Below, piece by piece: positions 27,244-37,128 of a stretch of 64,000 nt of DNA. The position numbers were made by a program, and so were the translations under genes. The notes under the pieces were generated by a model. It was not told the origin of the DNA. It worked only from the letters and a program-made list of their open reading frames with translations, and did no database searches. Source of the DNA: an uncultured Synergistales bacterium (GTDB lineage: Bacteria; Synergistota; Synergistia; Synergistales; Aminobacteriaceae). Numbering within the stretch: the first letter of the stretch is position 1; every line of letters begins with the position of its first letter. Location: contig CAJOMU010000008.1 of assembly GCA_905235735.1 (NCBI GenBank), positions 1-64,000 on the forward strand, written 5' to 3'.

Positions 27244-30200
27244 CTAATCTTCGTCGTCGTCATAAGCGTCTTCAGGACATGGGACGTTATATGCAATCGC
27301 TGTCATCACTGGTATAACTAAAAGCGTTAATACAGTACTCAATGTTAAACCCGCCATAATTGTAACAGCCATAGGCCCGAACATTACATCCCACACTAAC
27401 GGAAGCATTCCTAATACCGTTGTTATTGCCGACATCGCAACTGGACGAAGACGCGAAATTCCATCTTCAACTATTGCTTCATACTTATCTCGTCCGGCCT
27501 CGAAATCCGCACTCACTTGGTCCAACAGAACAATCGAATTCTTCGCAAGCATTCCAACTAGTGAGAGCAAACCTACAATCGCCATGAAACTCAAATCCAT
27601 ATGCGCAGCCCATAATCCCAATACCATACCGATTAGAATCAACGGCAGGGACAAAAAGATTATTATCGTCTGACGGAAACCATTGAACAGGAATATCATC
27701 ACAATGAACATTATTAGGATTGCAGGAGGAAATGCTACTGACATTCCAGCCATAGATTCATCTGAAAGTTCATGCTCTCCTCCCCATTCAATCGTATATC
27801 CCAAAGGAAGAGGTATCGATTCAATCGCAGGTTTAATTCTCGCAATCATCTTATCCGCATTATGTCCTAGTTTCACTTCACTCATCGCTGATATGTAACG
27901 GCTTCTGTCTCTTCGCATTATGATTCCGTCCTCAAAGACCGTCTCAAGTTTCGAGTACACTGTTCCAAGAGGCACAGCTTTATTTGCAAGCTGCGACCAT
28001 ACTGGAAGAGAACTGAGCATGTTCATATTATTTCGTTCTTCGGGAATTAATGCCGCGTATATAGCAAGTGATTTATCTCCGTCTCTGAATTCTCCTATCG
28101 TCATTCCGTTTGCCGCTGTCTGAAGTGCATAATTTATCAGCGGGCGAGACAAACCTGAATTCTGCATTTGATCCTTAATAATTACAGGTCTTATTACTTC
28201 TACTCGTTCTCTCCAGTTATCACGTACAAATCTGCTCGATGGATCTTTCTCCATGATTTCACACGCCTGTTTCGCAAGTCCCCTCAATATTGCAGGGTCT
28301 TCACCGTAAAACCTAACTCCGATTTTCTCCGTTAATCCGCTTCCACGCGCGAACAGTTTGCAATACCCGTCTACTGTCGGCATATGTTCATCAATATATG
28401 CTTGTGTCTTATTGAGCATCGGCCTCGTAAGTTCCGCATCATCAACTTCAACCATGAGCTGAGAAAATGCAGTGTTGTTATCCGGCGGTACATAGGTAAG
28501 CATGAATCTCAAACCTCCACCTCCGATGAACTGCGATACATTCTTAACGCCTGGCTGTGATGTAAGATAATCAACTAATTCTTGTGTCACCTTCTCCTGA
28601 CCTGCTAATGATGTCCCTTCTCTGCTCCATAAGTCTACGTTGTAATATACCGTCTGAACGTCCGGGAAAAATGATGTCTCTATCGTTGTAAAGACATACA
28701 GAGAAGCTAAGAACATTGCAACTGTTACTATGATAGTTAAGGCACGGTTATGCAGACAGAATTCAAGAATCGATCTGTACATTCGGAATAAAAATCTGTC
28801 GTAAGGATCTCCTTCTTCCTTCTTGACCTTCAGCATGTACTTTCCGAGAACTGGTGCTGCTATTATCGCCGCAAACCAACTTAACATCATTGATATTCCT
28901 ACAACCTGAAACAGACTTCGCAAGTATTCACCCGCCTGTGCATTAGACAGTCCGACGGGAGCAAACGCAAGTACAGCAATAAATGTTCCGCCTAGCATTG
29001 CCCACTTTGAACCTTCAACTGAATCAGATGCTGAATCTTCAAGAGACATTCCCCGTTCTGTTCCTACAAGCATTCCTTCAGTAACTACTATGCTGTTGTC
29101 CACGAGTGAACCTAACGCGATAATCAATGCCGCAAGCGATACAAACTGAAGCGTTATTCCTGTATAGTTCATTATCGTGAATGTACCTGCAACCGTAAGC
29201 AGAAGAACTAAGCCGACTATAAGACCTGAACGAAGTCCCATGAAGATTAACAGAACGCCAATAACTATTGCAAGAGATTCAACGAGATTGATTAAGAAGT
29301 CATCTGTTGATGATATTACTCGGTCTGACTGCATATATATCTCGTTAAGCTCAATTCCAACAGGACGAAACGATTCAAGCTCCTTCAATCTTGCCGACAC
29401 TGCACGACCCATATCAACAACATTTCCTCCTGAAACAGTCGATACTCCAATCGCAAGAGCAGGACGGCTGTTGAATTTCATTTTGAATCTCTGAGGTTCA
29501 ACATAATCTCGTCTCACTGAAGCAATATCACGAAGACGCGTAATGTTTCCCCCTGAACTTCCTATCACTAAATCTTTAATGTCATCAACGGATAATATTG
29601 CTCCTGTAGGTGATACACGTATAGACCTTTCACCTAGTGTCATACTTGCTGTCTGTGAAAGTGTATTCTGCTGTGTGAGTGCCGCGAATACCATTAAGGG
29701 AGATATTCCCATTGCAGACATTCGTGATGCTGAGAACTCGATGTATATTGCTTCTGTCTGTTCACCGAGAATTTTTACGCTCGCAACTCCGGGTACTAAT
29801 ACGAGATTCTTCTTGAGGAAGTCTGCATAGTCATATAATTCTTTCATCGTGTACCCATCACCTACAAGTGAATAGTACTGACCGAATACATCTCCGTAAT
29901 CATTATTGATGAGTACAGTCGTCCCTGAAGGCATATATACACTTGCGTCATTGACCTTTTGCCTTAGTTCGTCCCATATCTGTGGAAGATGTCTTCCGTC
30001 ATACTTGTCTTGAATGTCCACGTAGATTATCGCGAGTCCAGGTGCAGAACGTGAATGTATATGCTTAATCTGTCCCATTGCCTGCACTGCGTCTTCTATT
30101 CGTGCTGTAACTTCCTTCTCAACTTCATATGCACTCGCGCCGGGATATACTGCCGAGATTACTGCGGTCTTGATTGTGTATGAAGGGTCTTCGAGCTTGC

Positions 30201-30306
30201 CCATTTGAAAATATGCCGCAATTCCGCCCAGCATTGTCAGAAGGCATATGAACAATATAACTGTACTGCGTTTTATACTTGCTCTTGCTATGTCCATGCG
30301 AATCAC
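27244..30306 (-). CDS. RND family efflux pump, inner membrane subunit
   Basis: 1020 residues of the AcrB/HAE1 type: an N-terminal helix, a large periplasmic region, a bundle of helices, and the same layout again (12 membrane helices in all). Visible landmarks are GKLEDPSYTIKTAVISAVYPGAS, the membrane segments around LIIALGSLVDNSIVVTEGML (acidic residues of the proton relay) and LLSLVGMLAKNSIVLLDQV. It would export amphiphilic compounds through the cell envelope with the adaptor encoded just upstream. No TolC-like outer-membrane gene is nearby. It overlaps the adaptor gene by four bases. Confidence 0.92.
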   Translation of the reverse strand: MIRMDIARASIKRSTVILFICLLTMLGGIAAYFQMGKLEDPSYTIKTAVISAVYPGASAYEVEKEVTARIEDAVQAMGQIKHIHSRSAPGLAIIYVDIQDKYDGRHLPQIWDELRQKVNDASVYMPSGTTVLINNDYGDVFGQYYSLVGDGYTMKELYDYADFLKKNLVLVPGVASVKILGEQTEAIYIEFSASRMSAMGISPLMVFAALTQQNTLSQTASMTLGERSIRVSPTGAILSVDDIKDLVIGSSGGNITRLRDIASVRRDYVEPQRFKMKFNSRPALAIGVSTVSGGNVVDMGRAVSARLKELESFRPVGIELNEIYMQSDRVISSTDDFLINLVESLAIVIGVLLIFMGLRSGLIVGLVLLLTVAGTFTIMNYTGITLQFVSLAALIIALGSLVDNSIVVTEGMLVGTERGMSLEDSASDSVEGSKWAMLGGTFIAVLAFAPVGLSNAQAGEYLRSLFQVVGISMMLSWFAAIIAAPVLGKYMLKVKKEEGDPYDRFLFRMYRSILEFCLHNRALTIIVTVAMFLASLYVFTTIETSFFPDVQTVYYNVDLWSREGTSLAGQEKVTQELVDYLTSQPGVKNVSQFIGGGGLRFMLTYVPPDNNTAFSQLMVEVDDAELTRPMLNKTQAYIDEHMPTVDGYCKLFARGSGLTEKIGVRFYGEDPAILRGLAKQACEIMEKDPSSRFVRDNWRERVEVIRPVIIKDQMQNSGLSRPLINYALQTAANGMTIGEFRDGDKSLAIYAALIPEERNNMNMLSSLPVWSQLANKAVPLGTVYSKLETVFEDGIIMRRDRSRYISAMSEVKLGHNADKMIARIKPAIESIPLPLGYTIEWGGEHELSDESMAGMSVAFPPAILIMFIVMIFLFNGFRQTIIIFLSLPLILIGMVLGLWAAHMDLSFMAIVGLLSLVGMLAKNSIVLLDQVSADFEAGRDKYEAIVEDGISRLRPVAMSAITTVLGMLPLVWDVMFGPMAVTIMAGLTLSTVLTLLVIPVMTAIAYNVPCPEDAYDDDED

Positions 30307-31445
30307 TCCTCAAGAAGTCTCACGTGCTGTCCCTCATGAAGGAAATACACTCCCGCAGTAACAATTACATCTCCGTTCCTGAGAGCTGATCCGTCAATCT
30401 CGACTGAACCGTCATTGCGAAGTTGTCCGACATTCACCGGTACTTTCGAGACGCTGTTTGAATTGAACTTCCAAACGTAATTATTCTTTCCGTCATTCAG
30501 AATCGCCGTCGTAGGAACATGAAACTTGCTGTTATTGTTCTTTCCCTCTAAGGATATTTCAACTGTTGCCGCCATTCCCGGAAGTATTCGGACATCGTTC
30601 TTGTTGAGCATCACCGCAGTAACTGGGTATGTGTTCGCCGCTGTAGCCTGCGTTGCTATCTCTTTGAGCCTCAGCGGGAAAACTTTATCGGGTATAGCTT
30701 CAAAATGTGCGTTCATTGTGAAGAATTCAGGGTGATTTTGAAGTTCTCGAATGCTTTTTATCTGCGGTATAGGCGCAAGAAGTACATCATTGTCTGGAAC
30801 ATTGAAGACTATTTCGAGTGTGCTCAAGTCCTGAAGCGTGAATATCGTCTGCTTGGCCGTAATGTCCTGAAAATTTTCTACGTTCCTGTCCGCTATGATT
30901 CCGTCAAAGGGTGCACGGAGTTCTGTATCACGTAATGCATCACGTGCCGCTTTGAGGTTTGCATTCGCAGAGTTCACTGCTGATTTTGCCACATCAACTT
31001 GTGTCTTGTATGAATCATATTGTGCCTTCGCTATGACTTTCTGCTTGTAGAGATTCTCATAGCGTTTGAAGTCCGCCTGTACATTTTTGTACTGCGCTTC
31101 TGCCTGTGAAAGTGCACTTTGAGCCTGCGATATTTTTGTGTTGAAGTCGCGAGGGTCTAATGACGCTAATAATGTTCCACGCTTTACATTGGTTCCGTTC
31201 TCTGCGTTTATGCTTCTGAGCGTTCCTGATACCCTGAATGATAAATCTGCTCTCTTTCCTCCCTGAACTGTTCCGAAATACCTTCGCGTTATTGATCCGC
31301 TGCCGTCCTGAATGGTTACTGTTCTCACTGGTCGAATGATTTCGGGTTCTGGTTTTGATTCTTTTTTCTGCCGGAACGTGTTCAGCCCGTAACATATGCC
31401 TGCGATAATGATAACTCCGATTACTATTTTGATGAAGTTCTTCAT
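30303..31445 (-). CDS. RND efflux periplasmic adaptor (membrane fusion protein)
   Basis: 380 residues with an N-terminal membrane anchor (IVIGVIIIAGICYGLNTF). A lipoyl half (VSGTLRSINAENGTNVKRGTLLASLD) is followed by an alpha-helical hairpin (about residues 95-165) and the second lipoyl half (LRAPFDGIIADRNVENFQDI), then beta-barrel domains. It links the RND pump to an outer-membrane channel. AAGGAG precedes the ATG and a minus-strand TATAAT sits at 31477-31482. Confidence 0.92.
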   Translation of the reverse strand: MKNFIKIVIGVIIIAGICYGLNTFRQKKESKPEPEIIRPVRTVTIQDGSGSITRRYFGTVQGGKRADLSFRVSGTLRSINAENGTNVKRGTLLASLDPRDFNTKISQAQSALSQAEAQYKNVQADFKRYENLYKQKVIAKAQYDSYKTQVDVAKSAVNSANANLKAARDALRDTELRAPFDGIIADRNVENFQDITAKQTIFTLQDLSTLEIVFNVPDNDVLLAPIPQIKSIRELQNHPEFFTMNAHFEAIPDKVFPLRLKEIATQATAANTYPVTAVMLNKNDVRILPGMAATVEISLEGKNNNSKFHVPTTAILNDGKNNYVWKFNSNSVSKVPVNVGQLRNDGSVEIDGSALRNGDVIVTAGVYFLHEGQHVRLLEE

Positions 31446-31476
31446 GAAGTCAGCTCCTTGTGAAAAATTTGAAGTG

Positions 31477-31482
31477 ATTATA
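31477..31482 (-). promoter_or_regulatory. Candidate -10 element of the RND operon
   Basis: TATAAT on the minus strand, about 30 bases before the adaptor ATG and downstream of the glgB terminator. No clear -35 box. Confidence 0.45.
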
Positions 31483-31497
31483 GACGATTAAAGGCAC

Positions 31498-31538
31498 AAA
31501 AAAAATTCGAGCCTCACAGATTTTACTCCGCAAGGCTC
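31498..31538 (-). terminator. Terminator after glgB
   Basis: GAGCCT pairs with AGGCTC on the minus strand, then GAA and eight T, just downstream of the glgB stop. Confidence 0.75.
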
Positions 31539-31559
31539 TTTGTTATTCTCTGCTGATAC

Positions 31560-33491
31560 TTACTGTTCGTTCTTCGTGCTGAAATGGAACATAACGATTC
31601 CCAGAGGTGGAAGCGTTAAAGGCAATGAGTACGGATAACCATGACTTTCGGACATATCCGCCTCCATTCCTCCGCAGTTACCGATTCCACTTCCGCCGTA
31701 TTTCTCTGCATCAGAATTCAGAATCTCCTTCCAGAATCCCGAACGTGGAACACCGATTCGATAGCCGTATCTCGGTACAGGAGTGAAATTCGCCGCACAG
31801 AGAACATATTCGTCATCGCTCTTGCCTTTGCGTAACCACACGATAATGCTCTGATGCCAGTCTGAACAATCAATCCACTTGAAGCCTTCAGGAGAGAAAT
31901 CAAGTTCATGAAGAGGTGCGTATTCCTGCAATGCATGATTCAAATCGCGTACCCAATTTTGAATCCCTTTGAAGTCCTCTTTCTGGAGCAAGTGCCATTC
32001 AAGTGCTGAGTCGTGATTCCATTCGAGACCCTGCGCAAACTCTCCGCCCATGAACAACAACTTTTTGCCCGGATGTGCCCACATGTAACCGTAAAGCAGT
32101 CTGAGATTTGCTCTCTTCTGCCACCAATCTCCAGACATTTTATTGATTAGTGAGCCTTTTCCGTGAACTACCTCGTCATGCGATAACGGAAGCATGAAAT
32201 TTTCACTGAACGCATACCAGATTGAGAACGTTAATTGATTCTGATGCCATGAACGATAAATAGGTTCAAGGCTCATATACTCTAACGTGTCATGCATCCA
32301 GCCCATATTCCATTTCATTCCGAAGCCTAAGCCTCCCAAGAATACAGGACGTGTTACCATAGGCCAGTCAGTGCTCTCTTCTGCAACCGTCTGAATCGTT
32401 CCGAACCTGCCGAACAACTCGCTGTTCATATCACGCAGTAATGAAATCGCTTCGAGGTTTTCACGTCCGCCATAGATGTTGGGAATCCATTCGCCGTTTT
32501 TGCGTGAGTAATCTAGATATAACATTGAGGCTACTGCATCGATTCGCAAGCCGTCAGCATGATACTGATCGACCCAGAATGCCGCACTCGAAATCAAAAA
32601 GCTGCGTACTTCATTGCGTCCGTAATTGAAGATGTAACTTCCCCAGTCTGGATGATAACCTTTGCGTGGGTCTTCATGCTCATATAATGCAGTTCCGTCA
32701 TAGCGTGCAAGCCCGAAGTCGTCTGTTGGGAAATGGCTCGGAACGAAATCGAGAATTACCGCGATGCCTTTCTTGTGGCATTCATCAATCAGTTTCATCA
32801 GGTCTTCGGGAGTTCCGTATCTGCATGTCGGAGCAAAATATCCGAGTGTCTGATAGCCCCATGAACCATAGAACGGATGTTCCATTACCGGCAGAAATTC
32901 TACTGCATTGAATCCCATATCCGCACAGTAATCAGGAAGTTCATCTGCCATTTCACGATACGAAAGTGAAAGCCCATCGTCCCAATGCCTTCGCCATGAT
33001 CCCATATGAACCTCATAGACGCTTAAAGGTGCTGACATGTTCATTCGTTCACCGCGTTTCGCAAGCCACTCTGAATCCCCCCATTCGTATTCGGGCCAGT
33101 GAACTATTGATGATGTTCGGGGAGGGACTTCAAAGAGCCGCGAGAACGGATCCATTTTGTCCTTGTATTCGCCGTGTGAGTTCTTGATGTGAAACTTGTA
33201 CAGTTCCCATTTCTTTAAACCAGGAACGAATCCTTCCCATATTCCTGAACCGTCCCACCTTGCCGCTAACGGATGCGCTCCTGGATTCCAATTGTTGAAG
33301 TTTCCCACAACACTCACTTCCTGTGCGTTAGGTGCCCACACACTGAATGCTATTCCTTCTGCACCATCGGACTCATCAACAAATTTCTGTGCACCCATCT
33401 TCTCATAAAGACGGTAATGCGTTCCCTGCTTGAACATGTAGATGTCATAGTCTGTGATTGGAGATACACCATGTCGAATGTTTCCGGCCAT
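31560..33491 (-). CDS. glgB: 1,4-alpha-glucan branching enzyme
   Basis: 643-residue GH13 enzyme that makes alpha-1,6 branches in glycogen. The N-terminal CBM48 domain has FSVWAPNAQEVSVVGNFNNW. The catalytic barrel shows DFVPSHFP, DGLRIDAVASMLY (nucleophile Asp), TVAEESTDWP (acid Glu) and LPLSHDEVVHGKGSL. The length is typical for bacterial GlgB. No other glycogen gene is adjacent. AAAGGAGG precedes the ATG, and a consensus promoter more than 260 bases upstream would give a long leader (33492-33755). Confidence 0.95.
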   Translation of the reverse strand: MAGNIRHGVSPITDYDIYMFKQGTHYRLYEKMGAQKFVDESDGAEGIAFSVWAPNAQEVSVVGNFNNWNPGAHPLAARWDGSGIWEGFVPGLKKWELYKFHIKNSHGEYKDKMDPFSRLFEVPPRTSSIVHWPEYEWGDSEWLAKRGERMNMSAPLSVYEVHMGSWRRHWDDGLSLSYREMADELPDYCADMGFNAVEFLPVMEHPFYGSWGYQTLGYFAPTCRYGTPEDLMKLIDECHKKGIAVILDFVPSHFPTDDFGLARYDGTALYEHEDPRKGYHPDWGSYIFNYGRNEVRSFLISSAAFWVDQYHADGLRIDAVASMLYLDYSRKNGEWIPNIYGGRENLEAISLLRDMNSELFGRFGTIQTVAEESTDWPMVTRPVFLGGLGFGMKWNMGWMHDTLEYMSLEPIYRSWHQNQLTFSIWYAFSENFMLPLSHDEVVHGKGSLINKMSGDWWQKRANLRLLYGYMWAHPGKKLLFMGGEFAQGLEWNHDSALEWHLLQKEDFKGIQNWVRDLNHALQEYAPLHELDFSPEGFKWIDCSDWHQSIIVWLRKGKSDDEYVLCAANFTPVPRYGYRIGVPRSGFWKEILNSDAEKYGGSGIGNCGGMEADMSESHGYPYSLPLTLPPLGIVMFHFSTKNEQ

Positions 33492-33599
33492 GAAAAAATA
33501 TTGCCTCCTTTGTGAAAATAAAACTTGAGATTGAAAATTTACGTGCTTAAATTCTATCGTAACATTAAGGCTTAATTCAACCAGTTAAAATACTTCACG

Positions 33600-33755
33600 A
33601 GTTCATCACAGAATAACTGCATTCCCTTTAATCTTTAGGCGAGACTTTGCGCATCTCATGAAAGAATTGATTCTCAGGTCTGCCGTATAAGATAATGGGA
33701 AGAAAGATGAAGATGAAGAAAAATGTTACCTGCTAAAAGGGAATAATTAAGACGA
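33600..33755 (-). ncRNA. Possible structured leader RNA upstream of glgB
   Basis: This stretch follows the consensus promoter and has no convincing gene. On the minus strand ATTCCCTTTT near its start can pair with TTAAAGGGAAT about 100 bases later. Inside, GGCAGAC pairs with GTCTCGCC with one bulge, with a small hairpin between. An alternative pairing (ATCTTT with AAAGAT, TTCCC with GGGAA) competes with the first. Segments ACGGCAGACC, GCGCAAAG and GCCTAAAG recall the core of c-di-GMP-I riboswitches, but the third stem is not evident. A 33-codon open frame ending RPENQFFHEMRKVSPKD crosses the same DNA without a start codon. The RNA class is not identified. Confidence 0.35.
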
Positions 33756-33761
33756 TGTGCG

Positions 33762-33790
33762 ATTATACACAATCATTACTTTTATGTCAA
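33762..33790 (-). promoter_or_regulatory. glgB: Consensus sigma-70 promoter facing glgB
   Basis: TTGACA (33785-33790) and TATAAT (33762-33767) on the minus strand are exactly 17 bases apart, both perfect matches. Start of transcription is expected near 33755. Confidence 0.8.
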
Positions 33791-33884
33791 TCTCCTTTGC
33801 AAATGAAATTTTAAAACTTAAATGCATTATAGCATTTGAAGGGTGAGCTTTGAAATCGCAAGTCATTTTCAAAAATTTTTAGAG

Positions 33885-33890
33885 TATAAT
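33885..33890 (+). promoter_or_regulatory. Candidate -10 element of the TPR-ParA operon
   Basis: TATAAT 60 bases before the ATG at 33952; GGAGG lies before that ATG. The -35 region is weak (GTCATT). Confidence 0.45.
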
Positions 33891-33951
33891 CACTTCACAG
33901 TACATTACATGAATAAAAATAAAATCTTTAAGGCATGGAGGAAATATTTTA

Positions 33952-35802
33952 ATGCGTGTGAAATCTTTACGTTTATTCCTTATTGTTGCACTACTATCTT
34001 TCACTGCTGATTCTTTTGCCGCTTCTCCGAACATAATCCAGAACGGAGAACCTCATGTAGGCGAGCAGGTTGTGCTTTCAGTTGAGAACATTCCACCTAA
34101 CGGATCAGTCGAATGGTCAGTTAGTCCGACCACAGGACAGAATCCCGATCGAATTTCACTCAGAGCAGGAGGCCGCGAATGTGCATTTACTCCTTTGGAC
34201 ACTGAACCCGTGAGAGTGATTGCATCATTCGTAGACAGAGACGGAAATATTATGTCGAGCACAGAGAAGATGATTACCCCGAAAGAATTTCAGATTGATG
34301 TAGCCGTTGTAATCGAAAGGCCAATAACCTTATGGGATGCATCAAAGCGTTCGGACTATGCGCTCAGTGCAGAAGTATTGATGGCAAATTCACCGATAAG
34401 AGTACGCGCATCATTGAACCCTGAGTTTAAGGGACAGCATAAATTCACTTGGGTATCAGATGCCGCAACCGCAATCATAAGCCAGGACAATGATGATATT
34501 TTCATAAGACGCGGGAGTATAGGCGACAGTGAACTATCAGTAACGGCATTCAACGCATCAGGTGTGAGACTTGGAAGCGGAGAAGGAAAGGTTAGCATAA
34601 CACTTCCGGTATCGACATACAATGACTCGAACAATGACCGTGAAGCATGGGAGAGCTGGCAGAGAGCACAAGCATTATGGGAGAGCAAGAAATATGCTGA
34701 AGCTGTAGAGCTTGCACAGAAGGCAATTACTCTTTCACCCAGAGACACGGAAATAGCAGAAGGATTAAGGGCAATGAACACGAACTATGCGAGATTCACC
34801 AGAGCACAGAAACTGCGTGAGGATGCAGAGGTTTTCGACAGCAAGAATCAATTTGATGATGCCCTGAAGAATTTACGTGCCGCACAAGTTATCTGGCCTC
34901 TTGATAATGGAGCAGAGATGATTCAGGGGGAAGAAGAGAAAGTGAATCAGCAGAGAATTCTTCAACAGCAAGCGAACTGGTTACGAGACACAGCAAGTGC
35001 ATATGACAACGAGAACATGTATGAGGAAGCCCTCGAATATTACGAGAAGAGCATTGCGGTAATGCCGTCTGAAGCAGTATCAGACAGAATCGAACGAATA
35101 CGTCAAAGGCTAACGAAGATTGCAGATGCGGATCGTTATGCAGGTGAGGGGAATTCACTTGAGCGTGAAGGAAAACTGCAGGAGGCATTCAATCATTATG
35201 CTGCGAGCCTTCAGAGTAATTCTGATGCGACACTCAGACAGCACGTTGAAGAATTGCAGAGCGTGATTCAGAGACGGGAACGTCAGGCCAAGCAGTTATA
35301 CAGGGAAGGACAGGAACTTGAAAGACGCAGAAACAGCAATCAGGAAGCATTGAAGCGTTACCGTGAGAGTATGAATGTCTGGCCAACTGATGAAGCGCGT
35401 CAAAAGGTTCAGCAGTTGAGCAGGAACACCAGACTTGCACCTGAAACAGTAATTCGAGGGCCTGAAGATTTCGGCATAGGGACGAAACTAGATGCACAGA
35501 AGATAAGTCAGGAAGCCGATGAATTGCTTGCACAGGGAAAACTCGAAGGAGCAGTTGCACTTTACCGGAAGGCATTAGCAATATCACCATCAGATGAAAT
35601 GCGTAAATGGGTAGCGAAAATCGACGCATCAATCAAGGAACGTGAGGCAGTAATCGCCGCAAACCGTCAGATAAGCGAAGCAAATGCACTCTTCAAGGCA
35701 GGCAAAAAGAAAGAAGCACTTGAACTTTACCGTCAGAGCCTGAACACACACAGGAACGCAGAGATAGAAGAATTCATACGGAGGCAGGGAAACACAAGAT
35801 GA
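33952..35802 (+). CDS. Exported TPR-repeat protein with Ig-like N-terminal region
   Basis: 616 residues. A signal peptide (LFLIVALLSFTADSFA) is followed by a beta-rich part (about 25-220: VGEQVVLSVENIPPNGSVEWS and a second unit, SELSVTAFNASGVRLG). From about residue 230 there are five to six tetratricopeptide-like units (AWESWQRAQALWESKKYAEA, YDNENMYEEALEYYEKSI, LEREGKLQEAFNHYAASL, LLAQGKLEGAVALYRKAL, LFKAGKKKEALELYRQSL). Such repeats mediate protein contacts, probably in the periplasm. It overlaps the ParA-like gene by four bases, an unexpected pairing of a secreted and a cytosolic protein. Confidence 0.8.
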   Translation: MRVKSLRLFLIVALLSFTADSFAASPNIIQNGEPHVGEQVVLSVENIPPNGSVEWSVSPTTGQNPDRISLRAGGRECAFTPLDTEPVRVIASFVDRDGNIMSSTEKMITPKEFQIDVAVVIERPITLWDASKRSDYALSAEVLMANSPIRVRASLNPEFKGQHKFTWVSDAATAIISQDNDDIFIRRGSIGDSELSVTAFNASGVRLGSGEGKVSITLPVSTYNDSNNDREAWESWQRAQALWESKKYAEAVELAQKAITLSPRDTEIAEGLRAMNTNYARFTRAQKLREDAEVFDSKNQFDDALKNLRAAQVIWPLDNGAEMIQGEEEKVNQQRILQQQANWLRDTASAYDNENMYEEALEYYEKSIAVMPSEAVSDRIERIRQRLTKIADADRYAGEGNSLEREGKLQEAFNHYAASLQSNSDATLRQHVEELQSVIQRRERQAKQLYREGQELERRRNSNQEALKRYRESMNVWPTDEARQKVQQLSRNTRLAPETVIRGPEDFGIGTKLDAQKISQEADELLAQGKLEGAVALYRKALAISPSDEMRKWVAKIDASIKEREAVIAANRQISEANALFKAGKKKEALELYRQSLNTHRNAEIEEFIRRQGNTR

Positions 35803-37118
35803 TTATCATAGGCTTCTGCAATCTTAAAGGCGGAGTAGGAAAGACTACGGCATGTCAGAATATAGCAGCTGCACTTGCAAAGATGGGAAAACGAATTGCA
35901 GTTGTAGATATGGATCCTCAAAGCAATTTGAGCGCGGGTTTCGGTTTGAATCTTTCGCCTGAAGACCCGCAGGTTTTTGATCTTCTCACAAAACGAGCAT
36001 CATGGGATGATATTGTTCAGACGAAAGAAGATGTTGATGTAATTCCAAGCTCATTAAGTCTCGTAATGGCAGAACTGAATCAAGAAGGCCCTCTGAGCAG
36101 CGATAAAGTTCTTCATGAGGCATTGAGCAGAATTGATCCTGAACGTTACGATTATATTTTTCTTGACAGTCCTCCTCAACTGGGAATGTTCACGCGTAAT
36201 GTTTTAGGTGCATGCAACAAGATAATTGTCCCTATGGACGGAGGGTTCTATAGTCTTGTGGGATTGCGACTTCTGAGCAGTGCACTTCCTGTTCTCCGTG
36301 AAAGACTGAATAACTCTCTTGAGATTGCCGGTATCCTGATGACGAATTATAATCCGAGACTGTCTATATCGCGTGAAGTTCATGAAGAAGTCAGGAAGAC
36401 ATTCGGAGATGCTCTGTTCGAGAGCTGGATACGTCCGAACGTGAGCATAGTTGAAGCGTCGAGCATGGGAATATCAATCCTGAAGCATTCACCGAAGTCC
36501 AAAGGATCACAATGCTACAATGAAGTTGCGGAAGAGTTCCTGAAGAAGATGAATGATGAGCCAGGCACGACATCAGAGAGTGTTCGAGTATCTGAACCAG
36601 AACCAGAAGAGATTATTGAACTTCCCGATGATGACGTGAACATAGCGAGTGATTCAGAGATGCTCAATGAGGTATCTGAATCTAAACGCAAACCTGAACC
36701 TCAACCTGAGCCTGAACCTGAACCCAAACCTGAGCCTCAAACTCAACCTGAACCGATAGCAGTAACACTCGTCGAAGTAAAACATGAACCCCAACCTGGC
36801 CCTAAGCCTAAACCAAAACCTACAACAGGAGCATACGAAGAAGGAATCAAACGGGACATAATAGACATGCTTCCTGAAAGTGATAAAACTGTGTGGCGTA
36901 ACATGCTTGCACCCATAAGCGACATTACTCGCGGTGAGATTGATATTCATGAACTCCGTGATGATTTTGAAGCATGTGATAAGGACAGATTCACGTTCTA
37001 TGTTTTCAACGATGAATACAATACTCTATGGCCTGTCATGTATCCGGATCAGATTATAGAGCCGTTGAAATGCGTCGTTAAATGGGATGAAGAGGGAGCA
37101 GCTGAAGTGTTTATGTGA
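35799..37118 (+). CDS. ParA/Soj-like ATPase with C-terminal extension
   Basis: 439 residues. The first 250 form a ParA-type ATPase: CNLKGGVGKTTACQNIAAAL (deviant Walker A), VVDMDPQSNLSAGFG, FLDSPPQLG and VPMDGGFYSLVGL. A Pro/Glu-rich linker follows (about 265-345, PEPEPEPKPEPQ), then a compact C-terminal domain of about 90 residues (DMLPESDKTVWRNMLAPISD ... CVVKWDEEG) that I do not recognise. No parB or parS is visible, so this is an orphan ParA that probably positions a protein or complex, not the chromosome. It is translationally coupled to the TPR gene. Confidence 0.82.
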   Translation: MIIIGFCNLKGGVGKTTACQNIAAALAKMGKRIAVVDMDPQSNLSAGFGLNLSPEDPQVFDLLTKRASWDDIVQTKEDVDVIPSSLSLVMAELNQEGPLSSDKVLHEALSRIDPERYDYIFLDSPPQLGMFTRNVLGACNKIIVPMDGGFYSLVGLRLLSSALPVLRERLNNSLEIAGILMTNYNPRLSISREVHEEVRKTFGDALFESWIRPNVSIVEASSMGISILKHSPKSKGSQCYNEVAEEFLKKMNDEPGTTSESVRVSEPEPEEIIELPDDDVNIASDSEMLNEVSESKRKPEPQPEPEPEPKPEPQTQPEPIAVTLVEVKHEPQPGPKPKPKPTTGAYEEGIKRDIIDMLPESDKTVWRNMLAPISDITRGEIDIHELRDDFEACDKDRFTFYVFNDEYNTLWPVMYPDQIIEPLKCVVKWDEEGAAEVFM

Positions 37119-37128
37119 AAGTTGAGAC

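Noticed and set aside
33640-33740. 33-codon minus-strand peptide ending RPENQFFHEMRKVSPKD
   Set aside because: A stop codon comes just before it and no start codon is available; it overlaps the likely structured leader.
33600-33755. Confident c-di-GMP-I or TPP riboswitch call
   Set aside because: Only short pieces match; the third stem and tetraloop of the first and the second conserved half of the second are absent.
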